Assembly: GCA_949316235.1 (NCBI GenBank)
Contig: OX438748.1
Location: 31,614,836-31,678,835, forward strand
Direction of reading: 5' to 3'
DNA length: 64,000 nt
Origin: Oegoconia quadripuncta
Taxonomy: Eukaryota > Arthropoda > Insecta > Lepidoptera > Autostichidae
In this document: positions 55,108-64,000 of the stretch, piece after piece
Position numbering within the stretch: the stretch's first letter is position 1
Layout of the letters: the number at the start of each line of letters is the position of its first letter
Notes under the pieces: generated by a model
Told to the model about the DNA's origin: nothing
Database searches by the model: none
Seen by the model: the letters and a program-made list of their open reading frames with translations, nothing else
Position numbers and translations under genes: made by a program

Positions 55108-55340
55108 GCATAGTTGGAAGAAAACTAATTTAAAAAATATTTATACTCTCTGTGGTGCTTTGCCATGACAGTCGACGACGAACTGGCAGATAAGTAAATA
55201 CCAGGCCTACCTTTTTTTTGTCGCGGGGAAACGCCTGACGCGTACCGCTCGCCTGTGGGGCACCAGGCCTACCTAGTAAGTAGGAATTAGTTGGTACGAA
55301 TAGGAGACAAGAAAATTTCTTCGACGACTGTACTTATATT
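55108..55340 (+). repeat. Dispersed repeat, copy 2 (partner at 48093), with insertion
   Basis: TAGTTGGAAGAAAACTAATT through CAAGAAAATTTCTTCGACGA, interrupted at 55212-55261. Alignment with 48093-48280 shows the 50-bp insert plus a 12-bp duplicated target. Confidence 0.82.
55212..55261 (-). mobile_element. 50-bp LINE tail with 12-bp target duplication
   Basis: On the minus strand it reads GCCCCACAGGCGAGCGGTAC … GTTTCCCCGCGAC followed by A8. It is flanked by ACCAGGCCTACC at 55200-55211 and 55262-55273. The end resembles the larger 3' fragment at 57935-58132 (CGTTTCCCCGCGTC + A-run). Confidence 0.88.
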
Positions 55341-55788
55341 ACAATGTACAATTACGACTTGGATAGGTACAATTGGTTCCATAAGTACATATCCTACTCC
55401 AGCTCAAACTATTACTGTATAAACTGCAAGAAACTAAAAAACCTGTTTTGGTTAAAATATGTTCTGTTTCTGTCATTCAAATTAAAAATAGAGCTTTATT
55501 TATACCAATATTTAACCCTACGATATGTGACAGAACTATAAGGTCTATATTAGCCTAGAAGTTTATTTTTAAACTAAACGGGTAGTGACATTAGATTTAC
55601 CAACACTCCCTGAATCCCAGTGGTCCTTGTTGGTGAATTAATTAAAAAGTAAAAGCGCAGTGTAAAATATTACATTATGCTATAGGTACAAGCGGGTAGA
55701 ATGTGCAAACATTCAGCTTGTATACGTACGTACCTAGGCTGGGGTACAGGCGAGCGCAGAATATTACTTCAGTAACTAGAACTCTCTC
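55341..55788. other. No gene recognised
   Basis: The frame 55344-55541 is tyrosine- and leucine-rich with no family features. Confidence 0.35.
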
Positions 55789-55944
55789 ATTGGTGTCGAT
55801 TCGGATGTACACCAACTAAACTAAACTAAAACCAGTTATAAAGTAGTACTGTCTCTTTCTCCATCGAACAGTACGATGCGACGGCACCACTCCAAAACTG
55901 GTTTTAGTTTAGTTTAGTTGGTGTACATCCGAATCGACACCAAT
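55789..55944. mobile_element. 156-bp fold-back MITE, copy 1
   Basis: ATTGGTGTCGATTCGGATGT … ACTAAAACCAGTT is mirrored perfectly by the right end. The centre can also pair (ACAGTACGATGCGACGGCAC with an imperfect GTAGTACTGTC). Confidence 0.88.
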
Positions 55945-56526
55945 GACTGTTTAACTCTACCAAATTATGCTTTTCTAGTAGTTCTATGAATAACGATAAT
56001 GGGTTAGTTCTTCAATCACATTCGATATCACGTAATGCTCTACAGTTTTCCAGGTCCACCCAGACTAATTAATGAAGGATTTGTAAAAAGAAGTTTCCCA
56101 CTTCCCTTCTCGGTAAATGGGAGTGTAGCTAATGAAATACCATACAGATAACTAACGAACGTGAAGATATTGTTGATATTTGGGATGCAAAGCCTCAACC
56201 CTGCGGTTGCAGTAGGCTCTATAAACGTCCGCTTTCTTTGCCCGTTCTCTCTCTGTCATGCCACCGCTGTCTACGTACAAGTGAATTGTAAAATTATTAA
56301 AATAAATAGTTTTAACCGATTATAAGTTCCAAAGTATAATTTATTATTTCATCAGATATTAATATAATTTTTTACTATAGATCTAGTTGACGTTAAGGAG
56401 CTACATTACATTGTAGAGCAGATGCAGGTAATAACTAGGCATTTTCGTCAAAACTTGTAATTCAGTCACAGGACCACAGGTCTCCAAGGTTATCTACTAG
56501 TAACGGAACTAATTAATTAAGTAGCC

Positions 56527-56682
56527 AATGGTGTCGATTCGGATGTACACCAACTAAACTAAACTAAAACCAGTTTTGAAGTAGTACTGTCTCTTTCTCC
56601 CTGGAACAGTACGATGCGACGGCACCACTCCAAAACTGGTTTTAGTTTAGTTTAGTTGGTGTACATCTCAATCGACACTATT
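56527..56682. mobile_element. 156-bp fold-back MITE, copy 2
   Basis: Same length and sequence as copy 1 apart from a few substitutions (right end CATCTCAATCGACACTATT). It lies 740 bp from copy 1 in the same orientation. Confidence 0.88.
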
Positions 56683-56830
56683 ACCAATTGAAATAATTCT
56701 TTAAATTAGCAGTTTGCTTTCACCTAATTAGCCTGAGATACTTATCGTCCCATAGAATATAAGAAATAGTGGATTTTTATAGACTGTTAATGTGATATGC
56801 CTGTAAGGTTATCGTATTTCTACAACAAAT

Positions 56831-57017
56831 AAATCTGCCGCCAAACAGCAATGTTAATAGCATTGTTGTGTTCCGGTTGTCAGAGATAAGATAGCCAGTT
56901 CCCCAAATATTTGGCTTTCCGGGTCAGTACGCTTCCACCTTCGGCCTCATCTTCACTTAACATCAGGTGTGATTGAGGTCAAGTGCTAACCCGTTGAGAA
57001 TAAAAAAAAAAAAAAAA
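56831..57017 (+). mobile_element. SINE family A, 5'-truncated
   Basis: AATCTGCCGCCAAACAGCAA through CCGTTGAGAATAAAAAAA. Confidence 0.88.
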
Positions 57018-57934
57018 ACAACATTTGATTACGTGTCCCAGGCAAGCATAGGGCGCAGCCAAATGAAATTTAAAACGTAATAGGTAATAAATAATGCAAC
57101 GAGTTTTGGTCGCGACAGTACACGTAGCGTGCATACATTACGGGAAGGTAGCCCGCTCGTATGCTCAGAGCAAACACGCCACAGGCAGATCGACCACTCT
57201 ATATTATATGTATATACCTACGCTTATGTAATATCACATAATGTGCTTCTAGTTTCTACATATCTGATATACACAGCCTGTACTATAGGTACCTATAGCT
57301 GATAATCAGTATTTTATTTTTTCAATCTAATATACTGAGCTGTGACCCATTTGTTCTGCTGCAGTACTCATTATGATTTAGTTTGTAGTAAACGTATTGT
57401 GTACCTACCTACTAAGTTTTATATAAATTCTTTTAAAATCATCAAGGTCAGTAGGAAAGGGGCCCTCCTTTCCTAGGGGAGGAAGCGGAAAGGGGGTGTA
57501 AAACCGAAAGGTGGTTCTTAGTTATCGTGACTCATTAGCATAGTTTGAAATAATTAAATTAAAAAAAATCTATTTTACATAAATACAGTATGAGATAGAT
57601 AAACTCCAAGTCTGCATAATACAAATTAAGTTTTCTCAGCAAATAACATCTCCCCAGAAAAGAATGAACTTGAAACTCAGGGATTGCTCTTAGAACTTAA
57701 AAAAAATAGAACGAATATCACCGAGCCGTTCATGCATGTCCGTGCATTGTGCGAATGGGGCTTTATGCGAATGGGACGGTCTGCGCCAGCGGAACTTTTT
57801 ACGAATGGGACATTCTGCGTCCGACCCCATCCAAATAATCAGAAATTTTACACACAGTTTTCATTTGACGATATTTAGACAAGTTTTGAATGCCTACCGG
57901 TCATCTGTAAGAAAAGAAGCACGACTGTGAGGCA
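57018..57934. other. No gene recognised
   Basis: Short repeats of GCGAATGGG (57749-57808) give overlapping frames with tandem ANGAL/NGTF phrases; no gene. Confidence 0.35.
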
Positions 57935-58132
57935 CAACAGCGCCCCCTACGGAGGGTGCGCTAGACGCCCTCCGGGAAAGGCCTTATGCGTTCCCAGGTC
58001 CTCCCTACTGCCGTAGAAGGTCACCGTGGGGTTTTAGTGGGTATCCCTCCCGATATCCAGTCCGAGTCCCACATAACTGTCTCGCCGTCCCGTCACGCTA
58101 CATGCGTTTCCCCGCGTCAAAAAAAAAAGAAA
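57935..58132 (+). mobile_element. LINE 3' end (CGTTTCCCCGCG family)
   Basis: AGCGCCCCCTACGGAGGGTG, GTTCCCAGGTCCTCCCTACT, ATGCGTTTCCCCGCGTC and a poly(A). The 50-bp insert at 55212 belongs to a relative of this family. Confidence 0.75.
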
Positions 58133-58185
58133 AGAGCGGCACATGAAACCCACAGGATCGTTGTTCTGATCTCAATAACGAGACC

Positions 58186-58842
58186 TAATGTTATAATTTG
58201 TGGGGAAACGCTGCTGACATACATATGATTTTTGTTCTGCAGAAGCGTGCTATTCGTGCCATTTATAAATTAGGACCTAGAGAGTCTCTTAGAGATAAGT
58301 TTAAGGAAATTAATATCTTAACAATGGCATCTCAATACATTTATGAGAATTTGTTATATGCAAAAAAAAATATAACCTTATTCGCTAAAAATAGTGATAG
58401 GCACAATGTTAATACAAGGAATAAGAACCAGTTATCTATTTATGTTAGCCGACTTCACAAAGTTAGTAAATCCTTCAAAGGGCAATGTATACGCTTTTAT
58501 AATAAGGTTCCAGTAGACATTCAAAATATGCCTTTAAATAAATTTAAAGCAATCATAAAACAGAAATTATTAACAAAAGGCTATTATAACATCACTGACT
58601 ATTTGAATGATAAGCAAGCATGGACATAGCTGTCTATTCATATAATTATCAAATCGCAACCTATAATCTGTTTAAAAGAGCAACCCTAGAGTTTCTTGCT
58701 CGTTCTTCTCTGGGGAGTCAGCTTTGTGAATGAGCAGTAAATTTAAACTATAATGTAATATTAATATTAATAGTGACGTTTTCAAGTGATAATTTTATCC
58801 TATGAAATAAAAATATTTTGATTTTGATTTTTGATTTTGATT
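58186..58842 (+). pseudogene. Jockey-like RT C-terminus with 3'UTR
   Basis: An open frame of 143 codons ends at a TAG (58627-58629). It reads LWGNAADIHMIFVLQKRAIR, AIYKLGPRESLRDKFKEINI, NSDRHNVNTRNKNQLS and CIRFYNKVPVDIQNMPLNKF, ending YLNDKQAWT. This is the typical C-terminal segment after the polymerase domain in Jockey-like elements. The 3'UTR ends with TGAAATAAAAATATTTTG and a (ATTTTG)n tail. The element is 5'-truncated, so it is not autonomous. It is the empty-site counterpart for the SINE at 32354. Confidence 0.85.
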
Positions 58843-59212
58843 ATGTAAATTTCACCTCGGATCTTACATTCAGTATTGAATGAACGTAAGTATGCACAAT
58901 TCACTAAGATTTGAAGTAGCGTTCTTATTTTTTGTAGATATGTCAAAACCTTGCGGTCGATGGCTAGTCGTTACGTATGCTATTTTATCGATAAAATGCA
59001 TTTCAACAGTAGATCGAGGTGTTACCTACACGAGTATTAAATTCAGCCTTTGTTTTATTTTACCCCTATTCACAGAAGACAATTAAAATTATCAGTTACG
59101 CTGACGTGACTGCTTGCACAAGGAAGGAAAATCTAGTTTGGATGTGCAATTTTTCAGACTGCTGTCCTGTATATTAATTGCTAACACAAGTTAAAAGAGT
59201 CTATATATTTAA
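58843..59212. other. No gene recognised
   Basis: Small frame at 58880-59086 without family features. Confidence 0.35.
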
Positions 59213-59536
59213 CCGCCTCCGTGGTTCAATGTAAACAACATTGGGTTTACGATTCGGAGGTCGCGGGTTCGATCCCCAGCGGGGTACATGTTCGGTTTGG
59301 TTGGTGGTAGGGCATTTTAAATGTCCGCCTGGCTAGCTACCACCATCTTATCTAAATCTGCCTCCAAGTAGCAATGTTAATAGCATTGTTGTGTTCCGGT
59401 TGTCAGAGATAAGATAGCCAGTCCCCCAAATGTGTTGGGGTTTCCGGGTCAGTACGCTTCCACCTTCGACCTCATCTCCACTTAACATCAGGTGTGGTTG
59501 AGGTCAAGTACCAACCCGTTGTGCATAAAAAAAAAA
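59213..59536 (+). mobile_element. SINE family A, full length with a short head deletion
   Basis: CCGCCTCCGTGGTTCAATG through CCGTTGTGCATAAAAAAAA; about 10 bp is missing after GGGGTACATG. Confidence 0.92.
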
Positions 59537-59766
59537 TGAAAATGAAAAAATGTATTTGTTCCAGAATTCACAATTATAAAAGAAATACCGTTTTTATCAA
59601 TAACTTGTAATTCTCGAAAATAACCTATTCAGGTATTATTTATAATTAGCTTTTAGGCTTCTCCAGTGAAGGTCAGAACAATTTTTTTATTTATTCTTTA
59701 TTTACAAAGAAATCTTAATATATCCAAATGTTGAATTTAAGACCCATTGTTAATTAGAACAGTTTT

Positions 59767-60012
59767 TTTTTATGATTGACTGGATTCTCCACCACAATCT
59801 CACCTTATGGAAAGAGACGATGTAGTCGAAGATGTAGCACGCGATCCCAGTAAATGCTTATTCACTCTGCTCTTGAATATCCCAAGGTTGTAGGATTCAA
59901 GAAAGACTGAAGCCGGAAGGGTGTTCCATGCCTTGGCTGTTCGGATGATGAATGAAGAGTCGAACTTCTTAGTGCGAATCTTCGGTATATTAACTACATA
60001 CGGGTGTTGTTA
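59767..60012 (-). mobile_element. Jockey-like LINE 3' end with RT C-terminal codons
   Basis: Poly(T) and TATGATTGACTGGATTCTCC at the 3' end, then CAATCTCACCTTATGGAAAG and TCGGATGATGAATGAAGAG. The reverse complement encodes the same PNIRTK…SSFIIRTAK…W phrase as at 46800. Confidence 0.82.
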
Positions 60013-60043
60013 CATACATATACGTAGTTGTTTTTAAACTATT

Positions 60044-60420
60044 GATAATTGAAGAAGTTGCTTTTTAGACCAAATTGTTAACCATATACTAGCTGAATTT
60101 TAGACTAATTGCTAATTACTCGTATACCAGTTGCTTTTTAGACCAATAGCTAACCATACCAGTTGACTCGTAGACCAATTGTAAGTTATACCAGTTGCTT
60201 GCCAGATCGGCAACGGTCGCAGTGATACAGGTCTCCGATGACCTGCAACAGCCACACACACATACAATACAATACAATACCAGTTGCTTTTTAAACGAAT
60301 TGTTAACAATACCAGTATATATTCTAAAGCGAATTGCTAATTGCACTATTTGCGTTTTAGACATTGCTGATTGGACTCAGTAGTGTTGTAGACCAGTTGC
60401 TACATAGACGAGCTATAACA
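60044..60420. repeat. Degenerate minisatellite, ~33-bp unit, interrupted
   Basis: About ten units of the type TACCAGTTGCTTTTTAGACC + AATTGCTAACCA, differing at many positions. A non-repeat block at 60210-60277 (TCGGCAACGGTCGCAG … (ACAATACAAT)) interrupts the array. Confidence 0.78.
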
Positions 60421-61499
60421 ATGTCGAAGCTGTGACTTGTATAATGAGTCATGACGCTGACACTACCCACGCAGGACTCAGGCATAAGCTTATTTAACGT
60501 GTCGTGTGGTGTTTCCATATCTATCTCGCGTATTGGGTGTCAAAGAATCGCGAACAGTTGACAGTCAACCAGAGGCTAAATACTTAGATAAGCGTAACAG
60601 TTTATAGATAATATGAAATCGACAATTTGACTATCGGGAGAGAAAGAGAAATCGAACTGCCAGAGAGAGTGCAACTAACATTTCCAACGCTGTTTTTAAG
60701 ACTACTTTGTATAAAACCTACCAGGTCACCATGAACGAGAAGAGTTGAGTAACCTGTGATACCTCGTCCATCACCACCTTCACACATCAACCTACACACG
60801 TACCAAGTTTTTTGCATCGCGTGTTGTGTGACAGACAGAAAGACGGACAGGGCAATTTATAATATGTCCCTATCGTTGGATCTTGACACGCCACGGTTTA
60901 ACCAGCACCACTTGACCTACCATCTCCACTACTAGGTGTGGGAAGTAAGGTTAAGCTATGGTGGTGTTAAACGCCGGTGCAATAGCGACTATTATATGCT
61001 GCCGATTTTAAACGATAGCTAGAAATTGCCGGTGTAATTATATACACGGAAAGGGTTCGAATTTTAGGTTTTTTTTTTGATAAACATCGCGAAACGGTCG
61101 GTTGACTCATTGGTGAAAACCTGGATAGGGAACGGAAACTATCGTTGTATAATTATAATTATTTTTTAGTGTTGTGTATTATTTTAGAAGGTCAATGATA
61201 AGTTTCCGTGCCAACCCAATTTGGTTCATAGTTTCCTAATAAATAATATGTTACATGGTAGAGCAGTCTCACCTATATTTTAAAACTATGTTAGTAAAAT
61301 CAATGCCAAATAGAATAAAATTAGAACCGATAACTTTTTCTTGAGTCGATTAAAAAGAATATGTCTCTCTCTCTTCAATGTATGAGCTATGCTCTTGTCG
61401 GTGGAGTCCTTTCCACACTTCTCTACATACCGCCTTTTCTTTGACTTCCTGATACGACACGGCACGGCATTTACTTTTTCTTTTACTTGTACCATGTAT
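60421..61499. other. No gene recognised
   Basis: No supported feature; frames on the minus strand here are antisense or random. Confidence 0.35.
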
Positions 61500-61712
61500 G
61501 TTCTTCTAGACAACTTTATCAAGAACATCATGGAAGGAAAAGTGGAGGGGAAGAGGAAGAGAGGAAAAAGAACATGGTTCGATGTTCGACAACAAGTCGA
61601 AAAAGACAAAAATGACGTCAGTAAATTGTCATTTAAAAAAGAGAAGTACCAGGCTGCCAGAAATTTCAAAGCATCTGTGCGCGATTGTGGCGGTAGTGCG
61701 GGGAACTCGTAG
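61500..61712 (+). pseudogene. Retroelement C-terminal fragment (GKVEGKR type)
   Basis: The frame includes KNIMEGKVEGKRKRGKRTW, a basic stretch, and YQAARNFKASVRDCGGSAGN. The (I/V)MEGKVEGxRxRGRxxxxW pattern occurs near the C-terminus of several insect LINE polyproteins. It is short, with no polymerase motifs. Confidence 0.55.
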
Positions 61713-62449
61713 TTTTTAATAAATTCCCCGCAGCCGCGGGCCGTGCGGGGCCATTTTTCATTCTACTCATTACTTGCAACCCTTTGCGATCCCCACCCCT
61801 AATGTAACGTCAGCAGACAAAGCTGAGCCATTTTTTACCAAAATTAATTCAGAACAGCGGAATTCAGCGAAGCACAAACGCTTGATGGCAGTTGTGGTCG
61901 AAAATCTACACTGTTTTATGATTTACTAACTACGAATATACTCCATGGATTACTAAATTACTAAGAATCCACCTGCCCAGTTAGTAACTTACTAGGATAG
62001 CAGAACTTTCAAGGTATGTTGTATCACAAATCTCAATTTGCAATAATATCAGCCCAAGAGTTAAACCCAATGCTTCTAACTCCTCAATCTCTCTGCTACC
62101 TTTGCATTTAAGGTCGACACTCGCCGTGTCGCTTTGAACTACGAGTACATGTGGTAAATCAATCACAGCTTTAAGTAATTTTGGACGTTTGTCAGAGTTT
62201 ATCAGATTGGTCATTATTTGGATTAGACGACTTTAGGGCCATTTGTCAGATTGAGTATTTTTCACGCATATCTTATTTCTTTTACTTCGAAAACAACGGT
62301 TTAGCAATTAAATACCGCTAAGGGTAAATGTGTGTGTGTTGAATACGAACGTTAGAAGACGTTGAGTTTAGGATTAAGTAATAGTGTGTTTCCCAAACCC
62401 AAAACCACGTTGTCGTAGGGCAATCACGTATCTCCACATACTTACATAT
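61713..62449. other. No gene recognised
   Basis: A GC-rich patch (GCAGCCGCGGGCCGTGCGGG) at 61731-61750; nothing else. Confidence 0.35.
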
Positions 62450-62675
62450 AGTTCTCGAGGCGTAAGCTCAGCTTTGCATTTGTGTGAGTGACGTCAAGCT
62501 GCTAGCGGTACAAGAGGTGAAGTGCGGCATGTGCGCGGCAGGGAAGCGACGCGCAGCGGACACGCCGCGCCTCAGGCCGCGTTTAACCAATGCGCGGGAC
62601 GCGCTGCGCCACAAGCCGTATCTCTATCTGTGTGCACTCACACAAATGCAAAGCTGATCTTACGCCTCGAGAACT
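62450..62675. mobile_element. GC-rich fold-back MITE, ~40-bp TIRs
   Basis: AGTTCTCGAGGCGTAAGCTC … TTTGTGTGAGTG at the left is mirrored by CACTCACACAAATG … TACGCCTCGAGAACT at the right with few mismatches. The 145-bp centre is GC-rich (GCGCGGCAGGGAAGCGACGC). The open frame 62522-62710 is a by-product. Confidence 0.8.
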
Positions 62676-64000
62676 GTACCTCACTCATACACACATTACG
62701 CTCACTCTGAATGTACGTTCGTATTTTGTGTGAAATAATTTTGTATTTATCCTAAACTTCTACAGTACCGCTCATGTGACTATTAAGATGGGGACCGGGG
62801 ACCTGAAATACAGGGAAATACCTATCAATAATGATGAATATTTTATTTTATTTTTATATATTTTTTCAGCTAGCAGCTTCGCTCGCGTGGTATTACTTTA
62901 TCTCGGAGTAATCTTACTAGGGACACTTGGGAACGTTTAATGGGATGAACGGTATCCTATGTCTTCTACCCGAACATTTCTACTTGTGTACCAAATTTCG
63001 GCCAAATCGATTCAGCAAATCCCGCCGTTATTGAACTAGCATATAACCATATATATACAATATAATAATAACAAGCATATATGTATATATTTCATTTGTT
63101 ATATTTTACTTTTATCTACTATAATAAGTACCTAAATTCTTAGAAGTTGTTTTGCTGACCTTTCAGCGACAGACTTCCCCGCGCGAGTTCCGTTGCAGGG
63201 TCCCGGAGGCATTTTTCATTCCGGCTTGATTAAATCCTCCCGCCTAGTGTTAATATACGGAACCTGGGTCGCAACTATTGACAACATATAACTACCTATA
63301 CCTATGTATAAACGGAACATTACAACGATCTTTTGTTGACCTAAAATGTTGACTGATCACTGCGAGCTCTTTTTAGTTTCACTTAGGAGAAAGAAAAAAA
63401 CAACTATTATATTGCGCGCCTGCTGTTAAAAATGGAGCAAATTGTATAACTTATTTGCTCAACACTTAATTCCAGGCGACTGAACTTATTACTTTAATAT
63501 TTTCTTGTAAGTTGTTAGTTGTTATGCTTCTGCTATAACCTCGGTTTAAAATCATGGAACTATTCAAATAATAAAATAGTATTAATGTGAAGTAATATAT
63601 CGAATCCTGTTATTGACTATATTTATGTATTACTTGTTACTTTGTACCTACTATTAAGAAAGCTGTTGGTTTCTTCAATAAATAAATACAGATTGCCTAG
63701 GTGAAGCGTTGAATATATTATTATGAAATTTTATACATTGCCTGAATGTTTTGGCCGTTCTATGGAATGCCTGGGTATTCGATAGAATACCGGATTATAA
63801 AGATTGCCGATAACATATCGACCAACAGGGTATCGTAACAATGTTCTTTCGAACCATAATTCTATGCATGTTTATATTTCGAAGTTCATTAAGTTGTTTG
63901 TTTAACGAAAATAATATAGGTATTAATATTTTTGGTTATAATAAATCCCGACAAATTAGAACAGGGCATGGCCAAATAAGTAGATACTCATAGAAGATCT
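62676..64000. other. No gene recognised; old repeat at 62870-63050
   Basis: CAGCTAGCAGCTTCGCTCGC … CCAAATTTCGGCCAAATCGA is the general layout of the same kind of dispersed repeat as at 30870 and 44936. The rest is AT-rich sequence. Confidence 0.4.

Noticed and set aside
61286..61669. 127-codon minus-strand open frame
   Set aside because: It overlaps the plus-strand retroelement fragment (GKVEGKR…) in antisense and has no domain.
1..64000. LTR retrotransposon or endogenous virus
   Set aside because: I looked for paired LTR-like direct repeats, gag-type CCHC motifs, and protease/integrase blocks and found none; all RT-like scraps are of non-LTR type.

Overview
The window is animal nuclear DNA and almost certainly comes from a moth or butterfly. 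It is AT-rich, has introns with GT..AG borders, and is full of tRNA-headed SINEs, non-LTR retrotransposon scraps and fold-back MITEs of the kind common in lepidopteran genomes. There is no sign of prokaryotic organisation.

Positions 1-10748 hold the 3' part of one protein-coding gene on the + strand. Ten exons can be joined through consensus splice sites with matching phases. Together they encode about 1417 residues of nearly continuous coiled coil, with no stop and no frameshift. Recognisable stretches (for example NEIYRLQNKIDILEAD in the third exon) identify it as the insect ELKS/CAST/ERC orthologue, the active-zone scaffold Bruchpilot (brp). The 5' exons and the start codon lie upstream of the window. 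A short alternative 3' exon at 6365-6400 would give a second C-terminus ending ten residues after an in-frame glycine-proline motif.

From 10.75 kb to 64 kb I find no convincing intact host gene. The stretch is either intergenic or, if the last exon seen splices on, a long 3' intron. It consists mainly of:
(a) at least 17 copies or fragments of one SINE (family A, head CCGCCTCCGTGGCTCAATG), one more old copy of which sits in a brp intron;
(b) seven copies of a second SINE (family B, head GACCTGTTTGGTGTAGTGG);
(c) one SINE-like element of a third type;
(d) 5'-truncated non-LTR elements of several clades, with decayed reverse transcriptase or ORF1/FP-like pieces;
(e) at least a dozen fold-back or terminal-inverted-repeat elements;
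(f) a minisatellite, several microsatellites and local tandem duplications.
Many insertions are nested, and several show an empty-site comparison or a target-site duplication inside the window.

Two places stand out. At 50146 a short ORF carries the catalytic-cysteine block of an OTU-type protease. It is cut off by a small hairpin, followed directly by a 650-bp fold-back whose ~235-bp arms are essentially identical. At 30306-30568 there is a near-perfect 263-bp hairpin element flanked by TATA duplications. I see no previously undescribed multi-gene system; the best leads are the brp C-terminal alternatives and the young fold-back elements.
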